Below are positions 27,396-33,844 of a DNA stretch of 64,000 nucleotides, piece by piece. Within the stretch, counting starts at the first letter, position 1. Each line of letters opens with the position of its first letter. Source of the stretch: Fidelibacterota bacterium. Its GTDB lineage: Bacteria > Fidelibacterota > Marinisomatia > SCGC-AAA003-L08 > GCA-2689995. Location: the NCBI GenBank assembly GCA_014381925.1, contig JACNKR010000045.1, positions 1-64,000 of the forward strand, written 5' to 3'. Both the position numbers and the translations under genes were made by a program. Below the pieces are notes generated by a model, which did not search any database, was not told the DNA's origin, and worked only from the letters and a program-made list of their open reading frames with translations.

Positions 27396-27590
27396 GTGAG
27401 AAAGTATATTTTATTATTACTTTTTATTATAATTCCTAATTTTTTATTTTCTTGCCCATATTGTGCTGGTCAAAGTGGTGAAAATTATATTCAAGAAATT
27501 ATTCTTCCTATTGCAGGATTATTATTATCTCCATTTATAATAATTAGCACGGTTGTGTATTTTATTTATTATAATAGAAATAAAATATAG
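27396..27590 (+). CDS. Small membrane protein with CPYC motif after the oxidase genes
   Basis: About 64 residues from a GTG at 27396; an ATG at 27378 in the same frame would overlap the preceding gene by 13 bases. An N-terminal signal-like helix ends in FSCPYCAGQSGENYIQEI, and a second helix (residues about 38-58) precedes a short basic tail. The CPYC pair facing the periplasm could bind copper or carry out thiol chemistry during oxidase assembly. This is a guess from location; I do not recognise the family. Confidence 0.6.
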   Translation: MRKYILLLLFIIIPNFLFSCPYCAGQSGENYIQEIILPIAGLLLSPFIIISTVVYFIYYNRNKI

Positions 27591-27752
27591 ATTATAATTT
27601 TTCAAAATAATATTTTATATTGATGAAATTTTTTAAATTATAATTATCAATTTGATAATTTCTTTAATTTTTCTTTAGTGATATTGTAAATGGTGGGTAG
27701 TGAGTACAAACTTTATTTCAAATTTTATCAATAAGGCAAATTTAATTTATAA

Positions 27753-27767
27753 TTTTTTTTTTTTTTT
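27753..27767 (+). repeat. Run of 15 T
   Basis: An uninterrupted run of 15 T lies in the 203-base gap between the 3' ends of the cox operon and the DUF4395 gene. No convincing hairpin precedes it on the plus strand. It may aid termination from either side, but nothing more can be supported in this gap. Confidence 0.5.
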
Positions 27768-27793
27768 CTTAGATATCAATTTAATTAGAATTA

Positions 27794-28312
27794 CTAAGTA
27801 TTAGAAAGTGAAATATCATTACATCGTTCACATGTTTTTTCAGGTATCCATCCCCAGTTCATCATTAATTTAAAAAACCAACATCCAGCACAAAACCCAA
27901 AACTACTTTCTAATCCAGCAAAAAATATTAGTATTCCAAGGAGGTATGTCGCTTCTTGAGGATTTCCTGTATGTATGAGAATAATAGAAGATGTTGTAAA
28001 TACTAAACCAACAAATTGTGCAAATCGTTTTGGAGGTCCAGGGCATACTTTATATGGTTCACCTAATGTTGGAATTATTACTTTGGTTGCTAATAGTGCA
28101 ATAGGGCTTAATGTAGGGCCTGCGAGTACTCGTGCATAAAATCCATAGGCAACAAAATATAGTATATAAATATTTTCTGTGTATAAAAATAATGAAGTCA
28201 TTGAAAGAACAAAAAAAGCAACTATTCTTGCTGCATATTCATTAATCGTTTCAGGAAAAGAAAATATCTGTTTTAATAAGTTGGTATTGAGGGGTCTATT
28301 TCGCTCGACCAT
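27794..28312 (-). CDS. DUF4395 membrane protein
   Basis: A 172-residue protein with about four hydrophobic helices. It resembles DUF4395: NEYAARIVAFFVLSMTSLF, FYARVLAGPTLSPIALLATK, PGPPKRFAQFVGLVFTTSS and FGFCAGCWFFKL. The CAGC pair and the C-terminal EKTCERC pair could ligate metal or form disulfides. The gene overlaps the 3' end of the CysO-MoeZ fusion by 40 bases, so it is the last member of the cysM operon. Members often neighbour rhodanese or thioredoxin-like genes, which suggests sulfur trafficking; function is not known. Confidence 0.78.
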   Translation of the reverse strand: MVERNRPLNTNLLKQIFSFPETINEYAARIVAFFVLSMTSLFLYTENIYILYFVAYGFYARVLAGPTLSPIALLATKVIIPTLGEPYKVCPGPPKRFAQFVGLVFTTSSIILIHTGNPQEATYLLGILIFFAGLESSFGFCAGCWFFKLMMNWGWIPEKTCERCNDISLSNT

Positions 28313-29688
28313 GCTAAAATTCCTCCTTTAAGGTTTTTTACATTTTTAAAATTATTATCTAATAAAACTTTGCATATTTTTGCTGACCTTCCACCAGATT
28401 TACATTGTACAATTATTTCATTATTTGGGTTTAATTCTTGAATTCGATTTTCAACTTCTCTCATTGGGATATGAATGGTTCCATTAATTTTGGCAATGTT
28501 AAGTTCAAATGGTTCTCTAACATCAAGAACAAATGGATTTTTATTTTCATCAAATAAGTTTTTTAACTCTGATACCGTAATTTCCCCAAATTCATCATTT
28601 TTTTCTTCTTGATCGGGGATGCCACAAAATTGTTGGTAATCAATTAATTCTGTCACTGATGGATGATCTCCACAAACAACACAGTCTGGATTTTTTTTAA
28701 TTTTCAATTCATCAAATTCCATTTCAAGTGCATCAAATAAAAGAAATCTATTTTTCATCGGTGTACCAATATCAAGAATTAATTTAATTGCTTCATTTGC
28801 TTGTAAACAGCCAATAATTCCTGGTAATACCCCAATCACTCCACCCTCAGCACAAGAAGGAACTAGCCCGGGTGGAGGAGGGGAAGGGTATAGACAACGA
28901 TAACATGGTCCATCTTCAAAATTAAATACAGAGACTTGTCCATCAAAACGATAAATACTGCCATAAACATTTGGCTTTCCTGTCATCACACAGGCATCAT
29001 TTACAAGGTATCGTGTCGGGAAATTATCAGTCCCGTCTAATACGAGGTCATAATCTTTGATGATATCAATCGCATTTTGTGAATTTAATGGTTCATTGTG
29101 TAGGATAAAGTTAATATTGGGATTTAAATTTGATAATCGTTCTTTTGCACTTTCTACTTTTGTTTTTCCAACCTGGTCAACTCCAAATAAAATTTGTCTT
29201 TGTAAATTAGATTCATCAACAGTATCAAAATCAACTAATCCTATTGTGCCAACTCCAGCAGCCGTCAAATAGAGTGAAACTGGAGAACCTAGCCCACCAG
29301 TTCCAACAATTAATACTTTGGCCGACTTTAATTTATTTTGCCCCTCTATGCCAACTTCTGGTAATGTAATATGCCTACTATATCTTGCTAATTCATTGGG
29401 GGATAATTCTCCTGAGCCACCTGCAATTGAAGGTATAATTCGAATATCTGAGTTTTCTGAAATTGATGCATTTAGCCCACCATTATGACGAGTATCTTCA
29501 TTATTTATAAAGATATTGACAAAATTTCTTAATTCACCATTTTCATCGAGTAAATGATTTTTAATTTCAGGGTGCTGTGTAAATAATTCATCTAGTACTT
29601 CTTTTACATTTATTCCATTTACTTCAATTTTTGAATTACCATTTGTAAATCTTCGAAGTGGTGAAGGAATTCTTAATTGACTTGCCAT
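28273..29688 (-). CDS. CysO-like carrier / MoeB-type E1 / rhodanese fusion
   Basis: A 471-residue three-domain protein. Residues 1-91 form a ubiquitin-like sulfur carrier very like mycobacterial CysO (NFVNIFINNEDTRHNGGL) and end in PSIAGG at Gly90-Gly91. A MoeB/ThiF adenylating domain follows (YSRHITLPEVG, VGTGGLGSP at 129-136, zinc pairs CYRC and CVVC). The last 95 residues are a rhodanese with Cys429 in QCKSGGRS. Activity expected from the family: adenylate the carrier C-terminus, then thiocarboxylate it with rhodanese persulfide. In this chain the Gly-Gly is internal and followed by Ser92, so cleavage would be needed first. The JAMM peptidase gene lies next to it. Confidence 0.9.
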   Translation of the reverse strand: MASQLRIPSPLRRFTNGNSKIEVNGINVKEVLDELFTQHPEIKNHLLDENGELRNFVNIFINNEDTRHNGGLNASISENSDIRIIPSIAGGSGELSPNELARYSRHITLPEVGIEGQNKLKSAKVLIVGTGGLGSPVSLYLTAAGVGTIGLVDFDTVDESNLQRQILFGVDQVGKTKVESAKERLSNLNPNINFILHNEPLNSQNAIDIIKDYDLVLDGTDNFPTRYLVNDACVMTGKPNVYGSIYRFDGQVSVFNFEDGPCYRCLYPSPPPPGLVPSCAEGGVIGVLPGIIGCLQANEAIKLILDIGTPMKNRFLLFDALEMEFDELKIKKNPDCVVCGDHPSVTELIDYQQFCGIPDQEEKNDEFGEITVSELKNLFDENKNPFVLDVREPFELNIAKINGTIHIPMREVENRIQELNPNNEIIVQCKSGGRSAKICKVLLDNNFKNVKNLKGGILAWSSEIDPSIPTY

Positions 29689-30126
29689 TTAGTTTTTCTC
29701 CATAATTGTTATTTTTTCTTCTAAAAACTTTGTTCGATCCATATTTAATTGCCAAGATTTATAACTCACTGCTATACCTGTATGTACTGCAATAATAATA
29801 TAGCTAAATCCTGGCCATGCATGTTCTCTATCAAATTCAGATGGTTGGTCAGGGTGGTCAGGGTGAGAATGAACGATGCTAATCACTGAAAGTCCTAATT
29901 TATGAGCTTTATCTTCAGCATTTTGGTATGCCATTGGATCAATTAAAAATCTCCGTTCTCTATTTTCTGATTTTGTATTGGAAGCAGGTAAATATTCAAC
30001 GGCCTTACTTTTTCCATTAGGTAAAAAGTCTCCAATAATAAATCCACAACATTCATGTGGAAAATCAGATTCACCATGTGATTTAAATTCATTTATAATT
30101 TTTTTTGTTAGAATAATTTCATTCAT
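29689..30126 (-). CDS. JAMM/MPN+ metallopeptidase (Mec-like)
   Basis: A 145-residue JAB1/MPN+ protease. The zinc site is complete: Glu25 in HECCGFIIGD and HSHPDHPDQPSEFD giving His86, His88, Ser96 and Asp99. Mec of Mycobacterium releases cysteine from the CysO carrier after CysM has added it; related enzymes trim carrier C-termini to expose Gly-Gly. The ATG at 30126 is two bases from the cysM stop; a longer frame from 30186 lies within cysM and is not used. It abuts the carrier fusion. Confidence 0.9.
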   Translation of the reverse strand: MNEIILTKKIINEFKSHGESDFPHECCGFIIGDFLPNGKSKAVEYLPASNTKSENRERRFLIDPMAYQNAEDKAHKLGLSVISIVHSHPDHPDQPSEFDREHAWPGFSYIIIAVHTGIAVSYKSWQLNMDRTKFLEEKITIMEKN

Positions 30127-30127
30127 T

Positions 30128-31015
30128 TTATGACCATAATCCTGAGCTAAAATATCTTTCACCCAAATCATTAAAAAGTGTAACAATATTCCCTGATGTT
30201 ATATTATGAGTTAATTTTTCTACTGCGGATAAATAAGCACCTGATGATTGTCCCACAAAATATCCTTTTTTTGCAATTTCATTTGACCAATGTTTTGCAT
30301 CATCTGCAGTTACTTCAATCCATTCATCCACAATAGAATTATCAAAAATTTTTGGTATTATATCTTCTGGTGATCCTAAAGGTTTTAATCCTTCAATACC
30401 AGGCCAAATTTCAGGTCTTACCCCAATAATTGTAATATGTGGAAATTTTTCTTTAAGTTTTCGCCCAATTCCAGTAATTGAGCCACCAGTTCCTACTCCA
30501 CCAACAAAATAATCTACAGATCCATCCATTTGTTGAATAATTTCTTCAGCAGTACCATGATAATGAGAAAGCCAATTATTATCGTTAGCATATTGATCAC
30601 ATAAAAAATATTGATTAGGATTTCTATCAACTAATTGATGAACATGTCTGAGTGCTTCATCATATCCTTCAATCGCGTCAGTTTCGATAATTTTTGTACC
30701 ATGTGACAACATTCGATCTTTCCGCTCTCGGCTTGCATTGCCAGGAATAACAATTTGAACATTATATCCAAGGGCATTCCCAATCATTGAATATGCAATT
30801 CCAGCATTCCCGCTACTTGAATCAATTATTATTTGATCATTAGTTAAGTCACCATTTTTAATTGCTTCTGTTAGCATTCGTTTTACAGGCCTATCTTTTA
30901 ATGACCCACCTGGATTTCGCCATTCTGCTTTAGCGAAAACGCTTATATTTTTTTTAATAAATATATCTTCTAAATGTAGTAAAGGTGTATTTCCGATTAA
31001 TTCTAATAATTTCAT
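30128..31015 (-). CDS. cysM: Cysteine synthase (CysM-like, PLP)
   Basis: A 295-residue fold-II PLP enzyme. The Schiff-base lysine is Lys40 in NPGGSLKDRP, the substrate loop is SSSGNAG (66-72) and the phosphate loop GGVGTGGS is near 172-179. The set cysM, peptidase and CysO carrier matches the mycobacterial route, in which O-phosphoserine reacts with thiocarboxylated carrier. O-acetylserine with free sulfide remains possible; no cysE is in the window. The gene starts 14 bases after the T-run of a terminator preceded by a cysteine leader peptide, so transcription attenuation is expected. Confidence 0.92.
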   Translation of the reverse strand: MKLLELIGNTPLLHLEDIFIKKNISVFAKAEWRNPGGSLKDRPVKRMLTEAIKNGDLTNDQIIIDSSSGNAGIAYSMIGNALGYNVQIVIPGNASRERKDRMLSHGTKIIETDAIEGYDEALRHVHQLVDRNPNQYFLCDQYANDNNWLSHYHGTAEEIIQQMDGSVDYFVGGVGTGGSITGIGRKLKEKFPHITIIGVRPEIWPGIEGLKPLGSPEDIIPKIFDNSIVDEWIEVTADDAKHWSNEIAKKGYFVGQSSGAYLSAVEKLTHNITSGNIVTLFNDLGERYFSSGLWS

Positions 31016-31028
31016 TTCATTTTTCTAT

Positions 31029-31068
31029 ATAAAAAAAAACCCCTTCATCAATATTGATAAAGGGGTTT
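31029..31068 (-). terminator. Attenuator terminator before cysM
   Basis: On the minus strand CCCCTTTATCAA and TTGATGAAGGGG form a long hairpin followed by nine T. It lies 14 bases before the cysM start codon and 24 bases after the stop of the cysteine leader peptide. With no gene between the leader and cysM, it can act only as a conditional terminator. Confidence 0.9.
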
Positions 31069-31116
31069 TCGCTAAATTTATTATGTAAAAACTATGCTCG
31101 CGAAGGATTCCCCTTT
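31059..31116 (-). promoter_or_regulatory. Candidate antiterminator for cysM
   Basis: Two segments just after the cysteine codons, AAAGGGG (31116-31110) and TTCGC (31104-31100), are complementary to CCCCTTT (31065-31059) and GCGAA (31072-31068) at the 5' arm of the terminator. Formation of this 7 + 5 base-pair helix would prevent the terminator. A ribosome that finishes the leader would cover most of the first strand, while one held on the first cysteine codons would leave it free. Confidence 0.75.
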
Positions 31117-31172
31117 GGAGTGCAACAACAACAACAAGTATTGTTTATCTGTTTTACATTCATTTTCATCAT
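31092..31172 (-). CDS. Cysteine leader peptide of the cysM operon (5 Cys codons)
   Basis: A 26-codon reading frame from ATG at 31172 to TAG at 31092. It begins MMKMNVKQINNT, then has five consecutive cysteine codons (31136-31122: four TGT and one TGC), and ends TPKGNPSRA. No other gene in this window has such a run. It is followed by an intrinsic terminator and then cysM, the order of classical leader-peptide attenuators. Low Cys-tRNA would stall ribosomes on the run, favour the antiterminator and let cysM be transcribed. There is no clear Shine-Dalgarno site. Too short for ordinary gene callers. Confidence 0.88.
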   Translation of the reverse strand: MMKMNVKQINNTCCCCCTPKGNPSRA

Positions 31173-31310
31173 AGGTAAAGCTATTAGTTTTATGATTTAT
31201 ATAACAAGATTTTTTTATTGAAAAATAAAAAATGTATTCTAAATCAATTTTAAATTAAAAATAAAATATTATTAGGATAATAATAATTAATGTATTTAAG
31301 ATTGACCACT
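31173..31310. promoter_or_regulatory. Divergent promoter region between opposing cysteine leaders
   Basis: 138 bases of very AT-rich DNA separate the start codons of the minus-strand and first plus-strand leader peptides. Both transcripts must begin here, at least for the leaders. A TTGAAA lies at 31218-31223 on the plus strand, but no convincing paired -10 can be chosen by eye. No clear operator palindrome is visible. Confidence 0.6.
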
Positions 31311-31391
31311 ATGGAAATTAAAAAAATATCAGGGGAAATTATAAATTGTTGTTGCTGTTGTTGTAATTTAATGAGTTTATTACTGGTGTAG
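31311..31391 (+). CDS. First cysteine leader peptide of the sulfite reductase operon (6 Cys codons)
   Basis: A 26-codon frame from ATG at 31311 to TAG at 31389-31391. It begins MEIKKISGEIIN, has six consecutive cysteine codons (31347-31364, five TGT and one TGC), then NLMSLLLV. A perfect terminator hairpin begins 21 bases after the stop. The stop codon lies inside the 5' strand of the proposed antiterminator, which begins 15 bases after the last cysteine codon. Its length equals that of the opposing cysM leader, but apart from the Cys run the sequences differ. Confidence 0.88.
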   Translation: MEIKKISGEIINCCCCCCNLMSLLLV

Positions 31392-31435
31392 AAATAATTT
31401 ATATAAAAATTTAAAAAAGCCCTTCTCACTAGTGA
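31380..31435 (+). promoter_or_regulatory. Candidate antiterminator of the first sir attenuator
   Basis: TTACTGGTG-T-AGAA (31380-31393, with one bulged base) can pair with TTCTCACTAGTGA (31423-31435) to give about 13 pairs, two of them G-U. This removes the upper two thirds of the terminator's 5' arm. The leader stop codon lies within the first strand, so a ribosome completing the leader would mask it and let the terminator form. Confidence 0.7.
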
Positions 31436-31448
31436 GAAGGGCTTTTTT
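31413..31448 (+). terminator. First attenuator terminator of the sir operon
   Basis: AAAAAAGCCCTTCTCACT and AGTGAGAAGGGCTTTTTT are perfect complements, giving an 18-base palindromic hairpin with a terminal T-run. It lies between the two tandem cysteine leaders. The symmetric A and T tracts would allow it to work in both directions. Confidence 0.92.
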
Positions 31449-31459
31449 TATATAGAAAA

Positions 31460-31522
31460 ATGAAAAATAAAAATAAAATTAATTGTTGTTGTTGTATAAT
31501 CTGGGATTTAATACCGGACTAA
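31460..31522 (+). CDS. Second cysteine leader peptide of the sulfite reductase operon (4 Cys codons)
   Basis: A 20-codon frame from ATG at 31460 to TAA at 31520-31522: MKNKNKIN, four consecutive TGT cysteine codons (31484-31495), then IIWDLIPD. It starts 12 bases after the first terminator and is followed by a second terminator just before the sulfite reductase gene. The proposed antiterminator strand begins 15 bases after the last cysteine codon, the same distance as in the first leader. The shorter run may make this stage less sensitive. Confidence 0.86.
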   Translation: MKNKNKINCCCCIIWDLIPD

Positions 31523-31563
31523 GGGAAGTTACATACAATTATTAAACCCCCTTTCACCGGTAT
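31511..31563 (+). promoter_or_regulatory. Candidate antiterminator of the second sir attenuator
   Basis: ATACCGG (31511-31517) pairs perfectly with CCGGTAT (31557-31563), and AAGGG (31521-31525) with CCCTT (31549-31553), separated by a 3 x 3 internal loop. The second strand is the 5' arm and loop of the terminator, so the two structures exclude each other. The first strand contains the leader stop codon. Confidence 0.78.
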
Positions 31564-31580
31564 GTGATTGGGGGTTTTTT
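31543..31580 (+). terminator. Second attenuator terminator, directly before sulfite reductase
   Basis: CCCCC and GGGGG, then a two-base T-T mismatch and a TCAC/GTGA stem, form a hairpin followed by TTTTTT. The T-run ends six bases before the GGAG ribosome site of the sulfite reductase gene. It closes the second of two tandem attenuators. Confidence 0.88.
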
Positions 31581-31596
31581 ATTTATGGAGAAAAAA

Positions 31597-33843
31597 ATGG
31601 AAAATTGGAAAGAAAAGCTAAATAATAAAATTTCAAATGAGTTGAAAATTGAAATAAATGAATTTGAATCTCAAATGGAATTAATGCGACGTGGTAAAAT
31701 TGATCCGCGGATATTTGCAGAAACAAGACTGAGGAGAGGTGTTTATGGTCAACGATATGATAATGGCCAACGAGATGATGGAAGACAATTACGGCGATTA
31801 GATTACCCTGCAGGTGATTTGATGAAAGGGCCAGACACATATTGGGATGCACCAGGAATGTTAAGAATAAAGATTCCATTTGGTGCTGTTAATCAGGAAC
31901 AGTTAATTATGATGGCCGATCTTGCTGAAGAATATGCAGATGGAGTTTTACATGTTACTACTCGCCAGGATATACAATACCATTATGTTCATATTGATGA
32001 TATGCCTGATATAATGAGAAGGTTAGCATCTGTAGGAATAACGACAAAGGAAGCATGTGGGAATGTTGTAAGGAATGTAACTGCATGTCCAATCGCAGGT
32101 GTTTGTAAAGATGAATCATTTGATGTAACGCCCTATTCATCTGCATTAACAGAGTTTTTATTAGGGCATCCTGATTGTCAAGATTTTGGTCGGAAATTTA
32201 AAATATCCTTTTCTGGATGCTATGAACATGCTTGTGGATTAGTAAATATGCATGATTTAGGTGTACTCGCAAAAATAAAAGAAAACAATGGTATTAAAAA
32301 GAAAGGATTTAAATTATTTGTTGGAGGAGGTTTAGGGGCGGTTGCACATCCAGCAAAAGTATTTTCTGAATTTATTCCTGAAGAAGAATTATTACCTATT
32401 GCTCAAGCTATTGGGCGAGTTTTTGCTAGGCTTGGTGAGAAAAAGAATAGGGCTAAAGCTAGAGTTAAATTTTTAGTTGCTAAACTTGGGATTGATGAAT
32501 TTGTAAAAATAGTAATGAAAGAAAGAGCAATTTTACCACATGATATTAGGTGGATTAGTTATTTAGATAAACTCCCAGCTTATGGTGAAATTGCTAAACA
32601 TAATCCGAGTGATTTTCATGAAAAAATAGCAGATCCCCAATTTAATAATTGGTTATCTACAAATATATATTTTCAAAGCCAAAGGGGCTATTCAACAATT
32701 ACTATTTCACTACCATTAGGTGATTTATCATCACATCAAACACGGAAATTAGCAGAAATAGCTAAAGAATTTGTAGGGAATTCTATACGATTAAATGTTG
32801 AGCAAAATATTGTATTAAGGTGGGTTCCAAATGGTGATTTATATAAAATTTATCAAAAACTAGAAAAAATTGGATTAGCTAATCCTGGAGCAGGAACTAT
32901 TATTGATGTAACTTCATGTCCTGGAACAGATACATGTAAATTAGGAATTGCATCTTCACGAGGACTTGCAGGTGAATTGAGAACTCAACTTGCAATAAAG
33001 AGTTTTGAAATGGATGAAGCAATTAAAGGTCTTCGAATAAAAGTAAGTGGTTGCTTTAATTCGTGCGGTCAACATCATATAGCAGATATTGGGTTTTATG
33101 GTAATAGTCGTACAAAAAAAGGATTTAAAATTCCACATTTTCAAGTTGTATTGGGTGGACAGTGGAACGAAAATGGAGGATCTTATGGAATGGCTATGGG
33201 AGCGGTTCCTTCTCAAAAAATACCTGAGGTTGTTACAAAAATTACAGAGACATATATTAAGGAAAGAAATGAAGTAAATGAGAGATTTCAGGATTTTATC
33301 GAAAGAGTTGGTAAATTATATATAAAATCACTCATTGAAGAATTCATGAATATACCGGAATATGAAGATGACAAATCATATTATTCAGATTGGGGAGACC
33401 CTCGAGAATTTTCGCTTAAAGATATGGGGATTGGTGAATGCGCGGGAGAAATTGTAACGCGTGAAGAGTTTGAATTGCAAACTGCAGAAAGAGAAGTATT
33501 TGAAGCTCAATTGGAATATGATAATAAAAACTATATATTAGCAAATAAAAAATCTTATAATGCTATGCTTCAAGCGGCAAGAGCATTGATCAGAATTGAG
33601 TTTTATGATGTTCCAAATAATCCGAAGGCAATTGTTAATGAATTTCAAAAGAGATTTTTTGAAACTAAAAAATTCTATGATAAATATGCAAAAGGTAAGT
33701 TTGGTCGATATTTAATTAATCGCTTTAATGATAAAAGTGAAATAGTAAATGAAGATAACGCACGACAGTATGTGGAAGAATCTCAATTATTTATTGAAGC
33801 TGCTCATTCTTGTTATGCAAAAATAACTAGTGGAGAAGTGTAG
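31597..33843 (+). CDS. Sulfite (or nitrite) reductase, siroheme [4Fe-4S] type, with C-terminal helical extension
   Basis: A 748-residue duplicated siroheme reductase that reduces sulfite to sulfide in assimilation. The start at 31597 is chosen because GGAG (31587-31590) sits six bases upstream; longer frames overlap the terminator. The active [4Fe-4S]-siroheme ligands are Cys441, Cys447, Cys486 and Cys490 (SCPGTDTC, SGCFNSCG). The N-terminal half has TTRQDIQYH and GNVVRN, plus a degenerate second set: Cys164, Cys170, Cys208 and Cys213. About 120 residues after residue 625 form a helical domain (RARALIRIE-like HEPN pattern) not present in CysI. With cysH and cysG following, sulfite is the more likely substrate. 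Confidence 0.92.
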   Translation: MENWKEKLNNKISNELKIEINEFESQMELMRRGKIDPRIFAETRLRRGVYGQRYDNGQRDDGRQLRRLDYPAGDLMKGPDTYWDAPGMLRIKIPFGAVNQEQLIMMADLAEEYADGVLHVTTRQDIQYHYVHIDDMPDIMRRLASVGITTKEACGNVVRNVTACPIAGVCKDESFDVTPYSSALTEFLLGHPDCQDFGRKFKISFSGCYEHACGLVNMHDLGVLAKIKENNGIKKKGFKLFVGGGLGAVAHPAKVFSEFIPEEELLPIAQAIGRVFARLGEKKNRAKARVKFLVAKLGIDEFVKIVMKERAILPHDIRWISYLDKLPAYGEIAKHNPSDFHEKIADPQFNNWLSTNIYFQSQRGYSTITISLPLGDLSSHQTRKLAEIAKEFVGNSIRLNVEQNIVLRWVPNGDLYKIYQKLEKIGLANPGAGTIIDVTSCPGTDTCKLGIASSRGLAGELRTQLAIKSFEMDEAIKGLRIKVSGCFNSCGQHHIADIGFYGNSRTKKGFKIPHFQVVLGGQWNENGGSYGMAMGAVPSQKIPEVVTKITETYIKERNEVNERFQDFIERVGKLYIKSLIEEFMNIPEYEDDKSYYSDWGDPREFSLKDMGIGECAGEIVTREEFELQTAEREVFEAQLEYDNKNYILANKKSYNAMLQAARALIRIEFYDVPNNPKAIVNEFQKRFFETKKFYDKYAKGKFGRYLINRFNDKSEIVNEDNARQYVEESQLFIEAAHSCYAKITSGEV

Positions 33844-33844
33844 G

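Noticed and set aside
31013-31020. Two-codon ATGAAATGA frame overlapping the cysM start
   Set aside because: Too short to judge; the overlap is probably chance in AT-rich sequence.
31122-31136. CAA/TTG trinucleotide run taken at first for a microsatellite
   Set aside because: Similar runs recur three times, always in the cysteine frame of a start-to-stop leader followed by a terminator, which a random microsatellite would not explain.
31016-31596. T-box, SAM or cobalamin riboswitch in the cysM/sir gap
   Set aside because: No conserved T-box sequence or riboswitch core was seen; the Cys-codon leaders explain the terminators better.
31583-31879. 98-codon minus-strand frame within sulfite reductase
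   Set aside because: Antisense shadow of a clear gene; no conserved domain.
33830-33844. Longer start for the gene after sulfite reductase
   Set aside because: It would overlap the reductase; the ATG at 33845 has a good upstream GGAG and no overlap.
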